Shown here piece by piece: positions 13,497 to 27,051 of a stretch of DNA of 64,000 nucleotides (positions are counted from its first letter, which is position 1; each line of letters starts with the position of its first letter). This stretch comes from Rotaria socialis (taxonomy: Eukaryota; Rotifera; Eurotatoria; Philodinida; Philodinidae). A program made the position numbers and the translations under genes. Location of the stretch: the NCBI GenBank assembly GCA_905331475.1, contig CAJNYU010000783.1, positions 1-64,000 on the forward strand, written 5' to 3'. A model generated the notes under the pieces. It was not told the DNA's origin, did not search any database, and saw only the letters and a list, made by a program, of their open reading frames with translations.

Positions 13497-16400
13497 GTTC
13501 AAGTTATATTTCTTTTCACAAAGAAATCAAAAGATCTCAAAGCAGAATTTTTCATATGCAGTCAACTTCAAGTAAAAACCGACGAGAAATAAAACCTTTT
13601 ATCTACTTGAATATAATGTCTATTTTTGAACAACCCGAATTCATAATATATGGTCTTGTTGAAATCATATATTTTCTAAATTAATCCGTATATAGACTAT
13701 TTTGAGAATGTGAAGTCTAGTACTGCTATAAAAATCATTTTATTAATGTAATTGAAATTTTACGAGTATCAAAGTAAAATGAAAAATTAAGAACAATCAC
13801 AAACTTTCGGCCTCTCAATCTCAAGTCGGCGATTACGAACTTCGTATGCTGTCATTTATATGATAATTTCTGTTCGACCTGAGCTTGTATACAAGTCATC
13901 ATCAGTTGAGTGACTTTTTTAAGTTTTATCTATAATTGTTCTGTTTATGATCTAATTTAATAGAAGTAGAAGCGTATATTAAAATATTATGAAAATATTT
14001 AAATTACTCAAATAATGTAGGTTATAACAAAAATTTTGTGTTCTCGGAAAATGAACTTAAAAAAAGTGTATATATTGTTGTTGAAGAGCTTTGCAGATAT
14101 CTCTCAAAGACTTTGAAAACTAGCTTTAGACGACTGATAAACAGGATTTTTCTAACCTATACATGTCTCTTAGCAAAATATGCTAAAAGTTATCGGATAC
14201 GGTAATTTTATAGAATAGACACTCCTTTATAAAATATGCTACTGAATTAACTTGTAGAACGAGTAAATCTCTATGACATAATAGTAAACAACGATGATTA
14301 CGTTTTTTGGCATTTTCTCCTTAGACCTGAAAATATAGTCACTAGTCAATGGATTCATTTTATGTCTACATCGTCCAGCAAATGGGTGGGCGTCTTTTAA
14401 ATAGGTGATCATTAACTAGGCAACCATCCAGTTCTATGGTTAGGAATAAATTCAGATATTTATCAACTAGTAGATTAGCTATTCAATGCATAAATTTTAT
14501 TTTCTTAACATAAAAATTTAAATAGGCAATAAAAGCATTTTACGATAATGTATCGAAAAAATATTCATTCTGCATGATTGCGTTAGTTTTGAATTTTGAC
14601 CGAGTTCATGAAGCGTATATGTATAGTTAGTCATCGACGCGTTAATCTGTACCTAAATAATTTCTTTTCACATCCTTTACATCATTGCAACAATAATTGT
14701 ATCTATCTACGCACGCTTTATATTCTTTTAGACTCGCTAGTAGTAATAAGTTTGTAATTTAATAGCATTTTCTTTCATGCATTCGTATCGCTCTATCTCG
14801 TTGTAATTTTTTCAAACTCCACCAATCATTCATGAGTACTAGCCAATGATAAATAAAATTAGATATTTTTATCTTATATATTGATTTATCCAAATTGAGA
14901 TTTATATTTTTGAGCCGAACGGCTTGGCACACATGCGCGCACAGATCGAACAGGGTAAAACAATTGTGAGGAGAATAACTTCGAACAGAAGAAAGCACAC
15001 AGGGTAAGAGAAAAAGAAACAATTTATAGATTTTCCAAAAACAAAAAATCTAAAAACAACATGGTTTTGTACAGATATACGAAAGAAAGATAGACAACTC
15101 GATTCGGAAGTAAAGTCTTTTCAAATGTCGTCATCATCGTTTTATAAGTACGCGACTTAACGTACATACTGAGATTCGTCTTTCAATTGGCCACAAAAAC
15201 AAAGAACTAAGCAAACAGCTAGTCTAGTAGCACAATGAAACAAGCGGCACTGTAGGATACATTTAAACAAACCAGCATCTGTATGTTTGTTTACATTGGA
15301 AAGAAAAACAAACAAAGGGAGACTAGCACGCAAGCTCTTTGAGTTTAAACAAGACTAAAAAAGTGATATATCAAGACAAACATGAGAAAAAGAAACAAAA
15401 TGATCAGAAATACTTTTAACAAATGCGTGATAACCAGATAGAATATCTCAACTGTACAAAACACTCACATTGTCATCGTTGTGAAAGAAAAAAAACAACT
15501 GAATACATCCCGAACAAAAAATATTTTCTTTTTATATCAAGTATTAATAAGACAAAAGAATAATACCAAGAGATCAACAAAAATTTCACGTCTGCTACGT
15601 AATACAAAAAAAAACAAATGCGAAGAATGAGAAAAAAGAATAATGAGAAACACATTAGTCTTCTTTTTGCTATTAAAGGCTTTAGTTCGTTGTGGTCAGC
15701 AAAAAAAGAATATTAATTCGTTATGGATACTTACACAAATGTATCGAAAGAGAGGAAAAACAAAAGAAAGAACAGTCACTGGAATTCAAATACAATAACA
15801 ATTATCTGCGTAAATCGATTGTCAAGTCGATAATTTGCTTTTGAAAAGTTGAAGAAAATAAAATGCGAATAAAGAATATGCTACCTGTCGAATGAATGAT
15901 GATCACGAGAAGCTAAAAATAAGAAGGAACAGAATTTAATTAGGAAATGACTGAAAATAGTAAAGCATGATTTATTCAGTGACATCTCGAAAGGTAATAG
16001 TGAATTTTTCTAACTGTTTAAATAAAATTTTAAGCAAAGGATTTCAATTCGTAATAATTTCTAGTATTATCCCAAAATTCGACGATGTCTACGGTGACAT
16101 TTTTCATGAACCAATCATATTGTTTGTCTATAGATTAGTGTAAAGAAGACTTAGAAAAAAACGTATCGGTTGTATAATTAAACGTTTAAGACAATTATTT
16201 CGTAGTCTAATACTCCTTAACGACAACAAAGAATATCGATGTTTGTTTCCAGTTATACTCTAATGCAGACTAATATTGAAGCTTTTAAATATGTATAACG
16301 ATTTGAATGAACCTGCATGAATCATACAAACAATGACAAAATTTGACATGCAACATGAAGCGTTCTTCGCTTTATTATTTTTTCTTCTAGCAATATTGGT

Positions 16401-16890
16401 ACAGAAAGGCGTTTTCGTAAATTTTTAATCATTTTTTGCTTTCTTTCAAGAACGGAATGTTTAGTGACTTGCATTCTAATGTACTTCATAAAATGTAGCT
16501 TTACTAAGTTTCTGAATTTATTGATGCAAATTTATCTGTTAAATTCGAGTATGTTCTTAGTTTTACTTGATAATGTATGTTAAGTAATACTAACCATAAA
16601 AAAATACGGTTACAAAGCTGATTTCAGTATTTTCTTAAGTTCATTTTTGTTTATTTTTCGAGAAGAACTTCAAAAATGATTCACGATCATGAACTAATAC
16701 TAGCTTAGCAAATATTAAGATTTAACACCTCAAATCAGTATGGTAGCTGAAAGAAAGTAAGTAATCATTTTTGCTACCTCGAGAAATGTTTCATCTTTTT
16801 TTTTATAACAAGCATTATTTGAATTTTCTAGCAAAGAGAAACAAATATTAATGTCTCGTGAAATATATCAGATAGGAAAAAATCTTAGTT

Positions 16891-16896
16891 TTTATT
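16891..16896 (-). terminator. Polyadenylation signal AATAAA
   Basis: AATAAA on minus, 77 nt beyond the stop codon of the gene ending at 16973. It supports that stop as the true 3' end. Confidence 0.6.
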
Positions 16897-16972
16897 AGTG
16901 ATCTGCATTCAGTAACAATAATAGTTACATAGATTTTAAAGTTCTTAATCTCTAATGATCGAACAGCAATAT

Positions 16973-18142
16973 TCAATGAGTGCATGAAACTGTAAACTTA
17001 CACATATAATTGGAATTATTATACTGTTGTTGTCTTTGTAAATGTGCATGATAGGGATATTGCTGCGAATGTGTTGGATATACATGAGATGGATGAAGAG
17101 GGTGATGATGACGATCATGATATTTCAAAGCATGAGGATGAAAATGTGCTGTTGATGTTGTTGGGTGTGGATTAAGAAATGGATGCGGAAAAGGAAAATT
17201 AAAAAATGGTGGTGGCCCTGCTCGCGGAACAAATGAATGATAAGGCTGTGCATATGGATCCATATGTATTGGTGGTGGTGCTACCGGTAGTGTAGGAGAT
17301 ATTAATGATGATTCTTGCGATGTTCGATAGCTATGATTTGATATAGAACGTGATTGTGGATGCATTTGTGAAGATGCTATTCTTGATGATCGATTTGATG
17401 AAGATTTTCTTGAATAATAATCTTTAGTATGTTTTTGTTGGTGTTGCTCATAATAGGGCGGTGATGAACCATTATTATTTGGCGACGAATGATTATAATT
17501 TGACGATGAATGATTTTGCGAATGATGTTTTTTCGATGTTGGTAATGGTGTTGGTGAAACAGGTTCAAGTTCTTGTGTATCAAGAGCATAATCAAGATTA
17601 TTTAATGATTTACTGCTTGTACTACTTGTTACACTAGATTTTCTATGATGACGTTTTTTCTTATTTGGACTATTTGAAAATTGGGAAAAATTTTCATATG
17701 TATTTGATTTTTGTTGCGAAATATTATTATCGGATTCAGGTGGTGGTGTTATAAATGTGTTATTATTTTGATGATCATTAGTATTATTATCAGTATTAGT
17801 ATTATTATTATTATTATTGTCATAGTTAAATAAATGTGAATAATTCATGTTTAATTTTTCAGTTTTTGTTTGATTGATTAATAATGGTGGTGGACTTTGT
17901 TTATGTCCCATTGATGTTATACTTGATGGTGGTGTTTGTTCATTAATCATAAAACCAGAATGAATATGTGTAGATAATGATTCTAATTCTGATTGTTGTG
18001 TTGCTGGTAATGGTGATGTCGAAATTTCATCTTTTGCTATTGTTTCAGCTGGTGTTAGTGGAGATGGCTGACTATATAATTGTAATAATGGTTGTTCGAC
18101 ACTTGTGGTACCAGCACATTCTGATTGTTCATTGGTTGACTT

Positions 18143-18176
<34 letters not shown>

Positions 18177-21100
18177 GATTTTTGCTTTTTTGCTTTACGA
18201 ATTTTTTTATCTTGAATCTTATCTTCAACTGAAATCGGTGATGGTTCTTTTGTTTGAATTTTTATGTTTAATGCCGGATGTTCAATTGATTCTTGATCAG
18301 TTATTTTTGATGATAAAGGAGAATTGGGTTCATTTTCTTTAATGGAAATTTGTTCTGAAAATAGTTTTAATTCAACTGTTGATATTATTGGTTGTTGCTT
18401 AAATTTTCTTGATGATAAATTTTGTTCATGTTTCAATTTTAAATAATGTTTCTCTTGATAACGTGAAAATAGGTCTTCAAATGATTGCACACGTTTCGGA
18501 TTGGTTGCTTGTGATATTTCAATTTGTTCAATTAATTCATCAAAATTATCCACACTCTCAAGATTTCTTACAAATGTTTGTCCTTGGTTTTCCATAATTT
18601 CATATGGATTATCTGTTGTATCACGTAATAATTCTTCAATGGCATAATCATTATTATTTAGGTAATTAAATTTATCATAATTAGATTCATCTAAACGACC
18701 TGAATCAATAATCATTTCTTGATAAGAGCATTTCAATGGTGACGAAGGATTTGATGGCAAAGATTTGGAATCAAATGTTATGCTTGATTTTGTTAATGGT
18801 TCTATTGTTTGCAATTGTTGCTGTAAAGAATTTGATGATATTGTTAATGGTTCTATTGTTTGCAATTGTTGCTGTAAAGAATTTGATGATATTGCTAATG
18901 TATCTGAGATTGGCGAATAAGATATTGTTGGATTATTATCGAATGTATTCGATAATATTAGATGAGAATCGATATTAATATCATTATTATTGTTATTAGT
19001 AGTTGTAGTAATAATGAGAGGAGGCGGAGGAGGAGGAGGAGGTGAGTTTAACGACAAAAGATGTGAGATATTTTTCGTTGGTCGTATTGGTGTAATTAAA
19101 TTTGTTGTTGATCGATCATGATCAGTGATGGGTGAATGTGCTTGATCAAATTCTAACATAAACGATAGATCGTTAATCGATGTATTTGTAATAGATTTTT
19201 CAAGATTATTTTGTATCAAACTTGTTGATGTCATGATTTCCGATTGTAAATTTTCAAGAATAACAATTGACTGTTGATCATCATGTGGAAGATTTTTCTC
19301 TATGCTTTGGTTTGTTTTTAATTGTTTTTCTAAATTTGCTTGTTCTTGTTCAATTGGATAAAAATACTGTAATTCAGTAAATGTGGAAGAATTTTCTTCT
19401 ACTATTTGAATGTTTGTATTTTTCATTATTTCATTAGCTGCTTCAAGCAATTCTAATGAAAAATCTGTAGAGTCAATCGATGGATCACTTGCAGCAGTAG
19501 CTTGAGCATGTTGCAACGCATCTTGATCTGTAACCATTACTAAATCATCAAGAATATCTTGATATTTTACTGTTTCATATGTAGCTACTTGACTTGGTTC
19601 AATATGGCGTGCACTAGAAAAGAGGAAAAAACAATGAATTCAAATTCAAAAATATTATTTCACAGTTTTTATAAACTAATGTTATTGATAGGCAATGTAA
19701 AAAATAATAAATCAATATCCTCTTCAGAGTTTCGATCAAATATCTATGTATTTAGTTTTAATTAGGATCCATTGTTTTAGCAATGTTTCTAGGAAGAAAA
19801 ATAAGGTCTCCGAAATATAGAATAAATTGATTTTTCTTTTCAGCAAACTCAAGATTTACGAAAATACTATAAGGATTTGTAATTCATCGGTTTCGATCTG
19901 TATGAAAATTTCAGTTAGACTAGGAAAAACAATAATCTCGGATTCATGAAATCATGAAGACAATTTATGAAAATTTTAATGAGTTTTTTCGGTATAGAGT
20001 GTAACTGCTGACAAGAAAATGGAATGACATCCTTCTGTGTTGAAATTCCGTTCATCGATTGAACACGATAAAATTAGGAATATCTTGAGTGTTTCAGTTA
20101 AACTTATAATGCGTTATTGAAGTATTGAGTTTTCAAGTAAACTTAATTTCTATGATACATCTGTAGCAAGTAACTATTCATTGAAAATTTAATATACTGA
20201 AAAATGAACACTCTGTTTTAAGAATGATTGAATTTATTGATAAACAAGATTTGATATCGGAAGATGAGCGAACTGCTCATAGGTCGATTTACGATACTAA
20301 TAATCACGATTAGTCTTTTGGTTTTCTCAAATTTTACTAAGAGTTCCTTTTAGATTTGGTATGAGTTCAAACGTTAGATCGCAATTAAATTAATTCCTGC
20401 GTTAGTGTGAGAACATTATAGGGAAATTGAAATACTAGTGAACGCCATAAGGTCAAAGTAATAGTTTTGAATCTCCATATTTTGCATCAAATGTTAAAAT
20501 AAATATTGAAATGAAAAAATCTTCCGTAGCTGAATATTATTGGACTTGCTCTCGTGACTACCTCCAGATTTTAGTGAATTCCAGAAGAATAAAAAATGAT
20601 TAAAATCTTCATATACTGCTGAAGAGCTTGACAACTGTATCATTTAGTTATTTTCTTCACGAAAATATAACTGTCGGAAAAAATCAAACTACAAACTCTT
20701 TTGATTAAAACCTATGTGTATGGATAGAGATTTACTATTTATTGCAAAGTTTTCAAAGATTTAAAAAAGATATGAGAGTAATTGTTGATTTATTCAACTT
20801 TCAATAAAAGATCATTGACTCAAAAGGAATATAAACGTCAGATTGATTTCGTCATTGAATATCTTCAAAATGGTCATGATGTACAATTTTATATACCCAT
20901 AGTGTTTTACATAAAAAATTCAATAGAATGAACATAAATTTGCAACAGTACGTCACAAATCTTATGTATGACACACTTATCATTTACTCACGCAGAGACC
21001 AATCTGTACCCATAATAACAAATCAAACAACGTTCGACAGTGAGGATTAGTCCTGCATTAGATCTAGAGTGAAATCCAAGAAGGGAACAGTCCTGAGAGA

Positions 21101-24100
21101 CTCTAGTTGTTCATCTTCAATCTAGCGATGTACAGCATTTGGTTAAATACTAAACAGTGAGTTATCGACATAGGGTCCATTAGGATCGGTGTCCATCGAA
21201 GCACTGATGACATTCGCGTTCGCTGCAATATTGAAGCACCAACTCTATCGAAATATATCTTTTTTTGTAACGATATGTTCCAATGCTTCAGTGAACACTG
21301 GTACCAATGTGTACTAACTACAATGGGTGAAGCGCTGATCATTTAACTGCATATTCCTACTCCCATCTAGTACTCCAAATTTTCAAAATCATAACTGAAC
21401 GAAAATAAACAAATGATTCCTTAATTCTTATGAATCGGTATAAAATGAATCGTTAATCTACTTACGTCAATTGAAAACCTTCTTCTGGTAATAAAGATAT
21501 TGTACTATCACTGTTATTATTATTATTATTAAATGCATTCAGTTTTAATGCTTGTCGTTGTGAACCAAGTTGTACAACAGTTGTGAAAATATTATTATTC
21601 ATTAATGATGAACCTGGATAAGCAGGATGTGGAAGTGATTGATTTTGACGATTTTCTGATTGTTCATTGATTTGACTTTGTTGTATTTGTGACAAGTCAT
21701 TATTATTGTTGTTATTATTATGATTATTATTAGTTAAAATACTTGCAAAAAGATTTTGATCCGAATGAACACTTTGTTTAATTCCTGGATCTTCTAAATC
21801 GAACTGTTTTAAAAAGATATTTTCATCGAAATTCATTTCAACAAAACGCATATCTTCTTCACTCATAAATGATGTTATATGTTCATTTTCAACGTTATAT
21901 CCGTGCACAGTGTGTAAACCATTACGTGATTGAGTTATTAAAATTGTATCGTTTTCAAGTTGATTATTAAATTCATCTAGCGTCGGCATTGATGTTGCCG
22001 AATGATAAGTTTCTTGATGTTGTATATTAGTATTACCTATATGTCGCAAATCGATATGATCTGATGTTTGCATCACATTTGTATTGGATGAAGTAATTGA
22101 ATTATTTTCATCTAACAATAAATCATTTGAGGATGTGTGAAGTAGAAAATTTGATGCCAATAATTCCTGATCAAGATTTTCCAATAGACCAGATATCGAT
22201 TCAGCAAATAAATTCATTGGTGACGAGGGATTTTGTTGTAAAATACTTTCACTATGATATTGAACAGGTGTTTTAGAACTATTACGTTTATTTTGTTTTT
22301 TGTTCGTTGTTGAACGTTTGCTGATACGATTCTTTGATGTTGCTCCACGTTGAATGTTTACTATTACTGGAGCTAATAGTCGACCAATATTTGGTACTAT
22401 AGGTAGAAGTGATGGACTATGTGACGGCACAATCGCAGTTGATCCAGATGTCTTTTTTCTGTTACATATTCGAGTTTTACTAGATTTTTTATTTGCTATT
22501 GTTGGAAGACTTGTTAATAATGAGCTTTTAGTTGACGGAATCGATAAATCTAAAGATCTTGAATGATCCAAGTGTGGTCGTAAATCTCTTTCGTGATCCA
22601 ATATTGAAGATTTTGACAAATAATTTTTTGATGATGATGGAGATAATAGTGATACTGTTGCAGAATTTTTATTATTAGTCGCAAATGATTTTGATGACGA
22701 AAAAGCATTTTTTACTATCGATTTTCTTTTTGCAGTGGCAGCAACGGAACTCGAGACCTAAAATTGAATCGTTTCATATCATCAATGAATATAAGTCGGT
22801 TCAAATCTGAAAGATGTTCAAACTGTATCAAGAGCAGAACTCTAATGAACTATCAAGAGTAATCGCAGAACAATAATATTATAGGATATACATGTCACTG
22901 AAGCTATTTTTGTTAGAATCGGTATATAATCCTGCTTCCAATCATCAATTCGATAAACAACGCTTTCTTCTCAATGAACATTATATTTATATTGAAATAT
23001 GACGAAAATACAGCTATTCAAATCTGTGTTCTTTAATTGTTTAAGTCAGCTGCTTGTTTTCATAATGAAGCTATCAAATTGAACTTTTCCTTACATCCGA
23101 TGATTAATAAAACGCCTTTGAAGTGAACCTATGATTCCCCGAAAATGCAATGAAGAAAATATTTTAAAATGGTTCTAACATTTGCTATTCTCAACGAAAA
23201 TAAGTTAGTAAAATAAACATCCTATTTACTTTTAAAGAACTTGTTCTTGATGATGTCTTAGAACGAATAAGTCTTGGATATCTATTCTTTGAATCGTTGG
23301 AATCATTATCAAATAAATTACTGGCATCATTACTTGATGATGATGAAAACTGTCTTGTAATACTTTCATAATGTTCTGGTCTTATTTTTGGTATCACAGG
23401 TACTAATTCTTGATGTTTATGTAATAATGTTAGTTTTGGTCGAACCACTATTTGATTTTGCTGTTCAGATGACAATGATGATGAGGGTAAAATACTATGT
23501 GTATTTGACGGTAATAATTCGTCAAGATTCGTATTTGGTGTAATCGAATTTGCAGATGATGTTGCTGTTGTTGTTGCTGCTGCTGCTGTTGTAGTTGTCG
23601 TTGACGACGATGATGTTTGAGACAAGTAAACAAGATTATTTTGTGAGGCAAAAAATGATTGTATCGAATCTAGACTAACATTATTAAAATTTACTAAATT
23701 AATTGGTTGAATTAAATTTGTATTGTTTTGTACGAGTGTATTTGAACTATTCTGTACGAATGGTTGTGATGTTGTTTGTATAACTGTATTGAAGTTTGGT
23801 GTTATATTTGATTGATTTCCATGTACTGTTTGTCCATTAAAAGATTGTTGATTGATTGATCCATGATTATTTATATGTTGATGATTGGTTTGATTTGTTG
23901 TACTTAATGAATTTGTAGTTAATGTCAAATCGGAATGGTTAAATGTAATACTTGATGAATCTTTTTGTTGATTCGATATTGGGAAGATGGTATCACTGGA
24001 TTTTCCATTTTGATTAGTTGAAGCATCAATTAAAAGTCCTTCTAAAAACAGTCGACAAAAGTTGATGATTATAAACTTTAAAAAGAACATGTATTTACGA

Positions 24101-24268
24101 GAACGAAGCAATTGTAAGAGTTTTGCGTTTTCTTCTCGAAGATTTCTAACTGTGTCTTCAAGATCAGCTGTTTTATTGTGATCTAAATAAAATAAAATAA
24201 TTATGTATAGATATTATTTAAACAATTAAATTTATTTCTATAAAACCTTTTGTCCCTGGTTCCACCAT
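16973..24268 (-). CDS. Large Asn/Ser/Gln-rich protein with N-terminal leucine zipper, 1616 aa
   Basis: Five exons on minus: 24268-24247, 24182-24099, 24041-23230, 22757-21466, 19613-16973, phases consistent, 1616 aa. Residues about 13-40 make a short leucine zipper: Leu at positions 0, 7 and 14 (LEDTVRNLREENAKLLQLL) with Val, Asn and Leu in the other core positions, including the buried Asn typical of bZIP dimers. No basic DNA-binding region precedes it. The rest is mostly disordered, with poly-Asn, poly-Ser, poly-Pro and an eight-His run ([17 protein letters not shown]), plus basic patches such as KNRISKRSTTNKKQNKR that could be nuclear localisation signals. Two conserved-looking islands are LLPIVPNIGRLLAPVIVNIQ and YETVKYQDILDDLVMVTDQ. 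A nuclear regulatory protein is plausible but I do not recognise the family. The tiny first exon (MVEPGTK) is the least secure part. Confidence 0.7.
18791..18892 (-). repeat. 51-nt tandem duplication inside the coding sequence
   Basis: Two nearly identical 51-nt copies in tandem encode ISSNSLQQQLQTIEPLT twice. The length is a multiple of three, so the frame is kept. Confidence 0.85.
19614..21465 (-). other. 1.85-kb intron of the leucine-zipper gene
   Basis: The longest intron of this gene, bounded by gtaagt at 21465 and ctag at 19614. The stretch 21020-21350 has somewhat higher complexity and a 79-codon minus frame (21103-21342), but no homology I can name. It could be an unrecognised exon or an old insertion. 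I see nothing else in it. Confidence 0.5.
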
Positions 24269-27051
24269 TGAATGACGCACAATTTATTTGATAAAATACA
24301 GTGGAAGACAATCACAATAATACATAACATTGATAAGTAGCTGCAGTGCACTGTTTCATATTCATGATTTACACATATACGTTGATATTAACACAAAAAA
24401 AAATACAAGGGAAAAAATAGATCTAAAACGAAACAAAATAAATGTGTCTGTTATCAATGGAAGTAAAAAAATCAACTTTTCAATTGAAACGAAACAAGCA
24501 TAACGACAAAAATGTCAACAGCCATGAATTAAATTTTCATGCCTCTCCGAGATGTTTGCTTGTCTTGGTGCAGGTCAATAGAAGAAATATTTTAAGTAGT
24601 TTCAAGGCTATTTATCGCTAGAAACAACTTCAATTATTGACAAAACTATAATTCATTAGCTCATTACTTCCTAATATATATTTTCACTAAACTGATTTAA
24701 CAAATGAATGGATAATGTTGCATTTTTTATTATAGATGGCAGTCATTGTTTGAAAATGAAAGTCTCACTGAATCCTTTACATCAGATTTCTTTTCAAATG
24801 AATTCTTTCTTAAGTAAATTAAAACAAATTCATATTATGAGTAATTCTAGTTTATCTAATGAATAAATGTCATAACAACTGGAAATAATCATAGTGTTTT
24901 CTATCTGATTCCACCGGGTTATCGAATTAAAACAGCGAATATACCTTGCCGGTGTGTGCCAATTGGTACGCATATATATATATATATGTGTGCGGGTAAG
25001 TATAATAGCATTCTTATCAATTGAAATAGTATAAAAGAACGAAAAAAAATATTTTGCTTTTTGCGATCACGCAACCATGTGTGAAGAGTATTCGAGGAAA
25101 AGAGAAGAGAGCCATAACGATCGTGTCGAATAATGCTCCTGGATACGAATAGTTTACATATGCATAGTTACTATAATGTTTCGTTTTGATTCTTTTTTTT
25201 TCATGTATAAAGAGTAATGATAAATATCGTCTGACGTCTTTTTTAAACTAAACACGAATGATGTAACAATAAATAATTTATTTTATTTGAAATCTTTTCG
25301 TCTCTTATGTTCATCATCAAAAGTCGAAAAATATATTAAGAAGAAAAATTCATAATTCTATTAGTTAAAAAAGAACGAAATAATTGTTTCTTCATTCACT
25401 ATTGTTTTATGGTTGCACGAATATACATAAACGAATAGATGAAACAAAAAAGTGCATGCGAAGTAGAAAAAAAGAAATATATTCTCTTCTTCCAATCACA
25501 CAATAACATCCGTTGCAACAACAGTTGTGTTGTCGATCATCATACTACTTCATCGTCGTCCTCGATTCAGTCGCACAAATGAATTTATATTCTGAGACTT
25601 GCTTTCTCCTATTCTGTTTGTCTCACTGTTTTCTTCTTCTCATTCCTCGAGTTTTTTTTACTACATCAAAGTGCTGTAGAAAGAGAGGTCTTGCTGGTTG
25701 TCAATCATTCATTCACTCACTCATTTGACCTTAGCAGAAACAACATACAAAGAACGAGAAGAGAAGAGCAACATTTATACGTTGTGCTAAAATGCGGTTA
25801 TTAATGATGAGTACAAGATTTCTTTACATTTGTTGTCAAAAACGTAAACCGATTGATTGACTTTTACACTGATATATTTCTCTTCACAGGTAATGTTGTC
25901 AGTATTCTTCTCATTTGTTATTTATCATTTCTTCATTTAGCAGAAGAAACTATGTTATAACTCTTTTGTTAGATTTCATCTGAATCAGTACTTGGAAAGT
26001 ACACATTAAGATTATGTAATAATCAGTCAGAGAGAGAAAAAGAAAGAAAATACAAAGGAATCGAATCTGTATACATATGTTAGTTCTGTTCTTTCATGTA
26101 TCGTCCTCCAGTTACTCGGGTATATTATATTTGCGGTTCTGAAGCGAGAAAAGCGGCATTTCGCCACGCCAACATAAGTCAAAACGAAGGGCGGACATGC
26201 CTTAGTTGACCTCGAACGCCGGATAGATGTTTAGGAAAGAAAAAAGGAAAGAAAAGACAAAAAGAAGAAGTTCATCGAGAACTAACAGAAAATATATATG
26301 ATAGAATGTTAAGTTGGCCTAATATCTGTGGTTTCAAATTCATGGGTACCATTGATCATATGACACAAGCGTATCCCATTACGTGTCTCCTTCTCTTTAT
26401 TTCAAGTTATTCTTCACTTTTTTTCTTGCTCGTTTGCCATTAGAGTAGATTGTAGTTGTACTATGATTATATTCTTCTATTTGTCATCATTTTGTGTTTT
26501 ACCCAATCTATGGTGATTGTCTTTTTAAGGGCATCATTATTTTTATATGAGTAGAATATAGTATATCACCATTGTCGTGTTAAGCTTCTACATGTAAGCA
26601 TTGTATTCATGGTGAGATTGTTGTTGATATTGTCTATTTGACTGTTTATGGGCCTTGACTTTTGCAGCACGAGTATCATCCATACGAGAACTAAAGTAGT
26701 TTACAAGTATGTGTACCATATTTATATACGTATACTCCTTATGTATAGTGTCTTTTCTCTAATAGCTTTTTTCTCTTTTCATGCTCATTCATTTGTTTGG
26801 TTTCTTTTTCTTTCTGTTTTACCTTCAATATTAATCAATGAGTCTTCATTTCTACGTAGAAAACATCAGGTTGATATTCATCATCATTTCTGTACGTGTT
26901 TCGTTCCCTCAAGTCAATAGATTTTTATTTTCTCGATTATTATCAAATCACGTGTGTTCGCCTTTTAATATGTAGATGTATCAGAGTGATTACTAATAGT
27001 GATCGAGAGCAGTGACAACAAAGAACTGAAGCAACAGTAGACATCTACACG
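24269..27051. other. Intergenic between divergently transcribed genes
   Basis: About 2.8 kb between the leucine-zipper gene (minus) and the J-domain gene (plus). It contains a short (AT)n run at about 24969 and a small GC-richer patch at about 26150-26225. The short frames 25513-25728 and 26648-26920 are not convincing. If the zipper protein has an alternative first exon with a basic region, it should lie here, but I did not find one. Confidence 0.4.

Larger units (their letters stand above)
10487..16972. other. Long gene-poor interval with a cluster of short mobile elements
   Basis: About 6.5 kb without a supportable gene. Between 11.7 and 13.5 kb lie several GC-richer islands that stand out from the AT-rich background and prove to be short inverted-repeat elements (listed separately). 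Open frames such as 12799-13053 and 13090-13323 are the elements themselves read through, not genes. From 13.5 kb to 16.9 kb I see nothing but AT-rich sequence, apart from the polyadenylation signal of the next minus-strand gene. Confidence 0.5.

Noticed and set aside
17977-18342. 121-codon plus-strand frame with a poly-Asp run
   Set aside because: It is the antisense shadow of the poly-His and Ser/Gln-rich part of the 1616-aa protein.
21103-21342. 79-codon minus frame in the 1.85-kb intron as an extra exon
   Set aside because: The flanking exons already join in phase, and no matching splice sites with correct phase were evident; left as unexplained intron sequence.
23551-23600. CRISPR-like or satellite array of triplet repeats in the zipper gene
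   Set aside because: These are short codon repeats (poly-Thr/Ala) within coding sequence with no spacers.
26100-26230. GC-richer patch considered as a tRNA or other structural RNA
   Set aside because: No acceptor-stem pairing, no A/B box pair and no GTTCRANNC-type T loop could be found.
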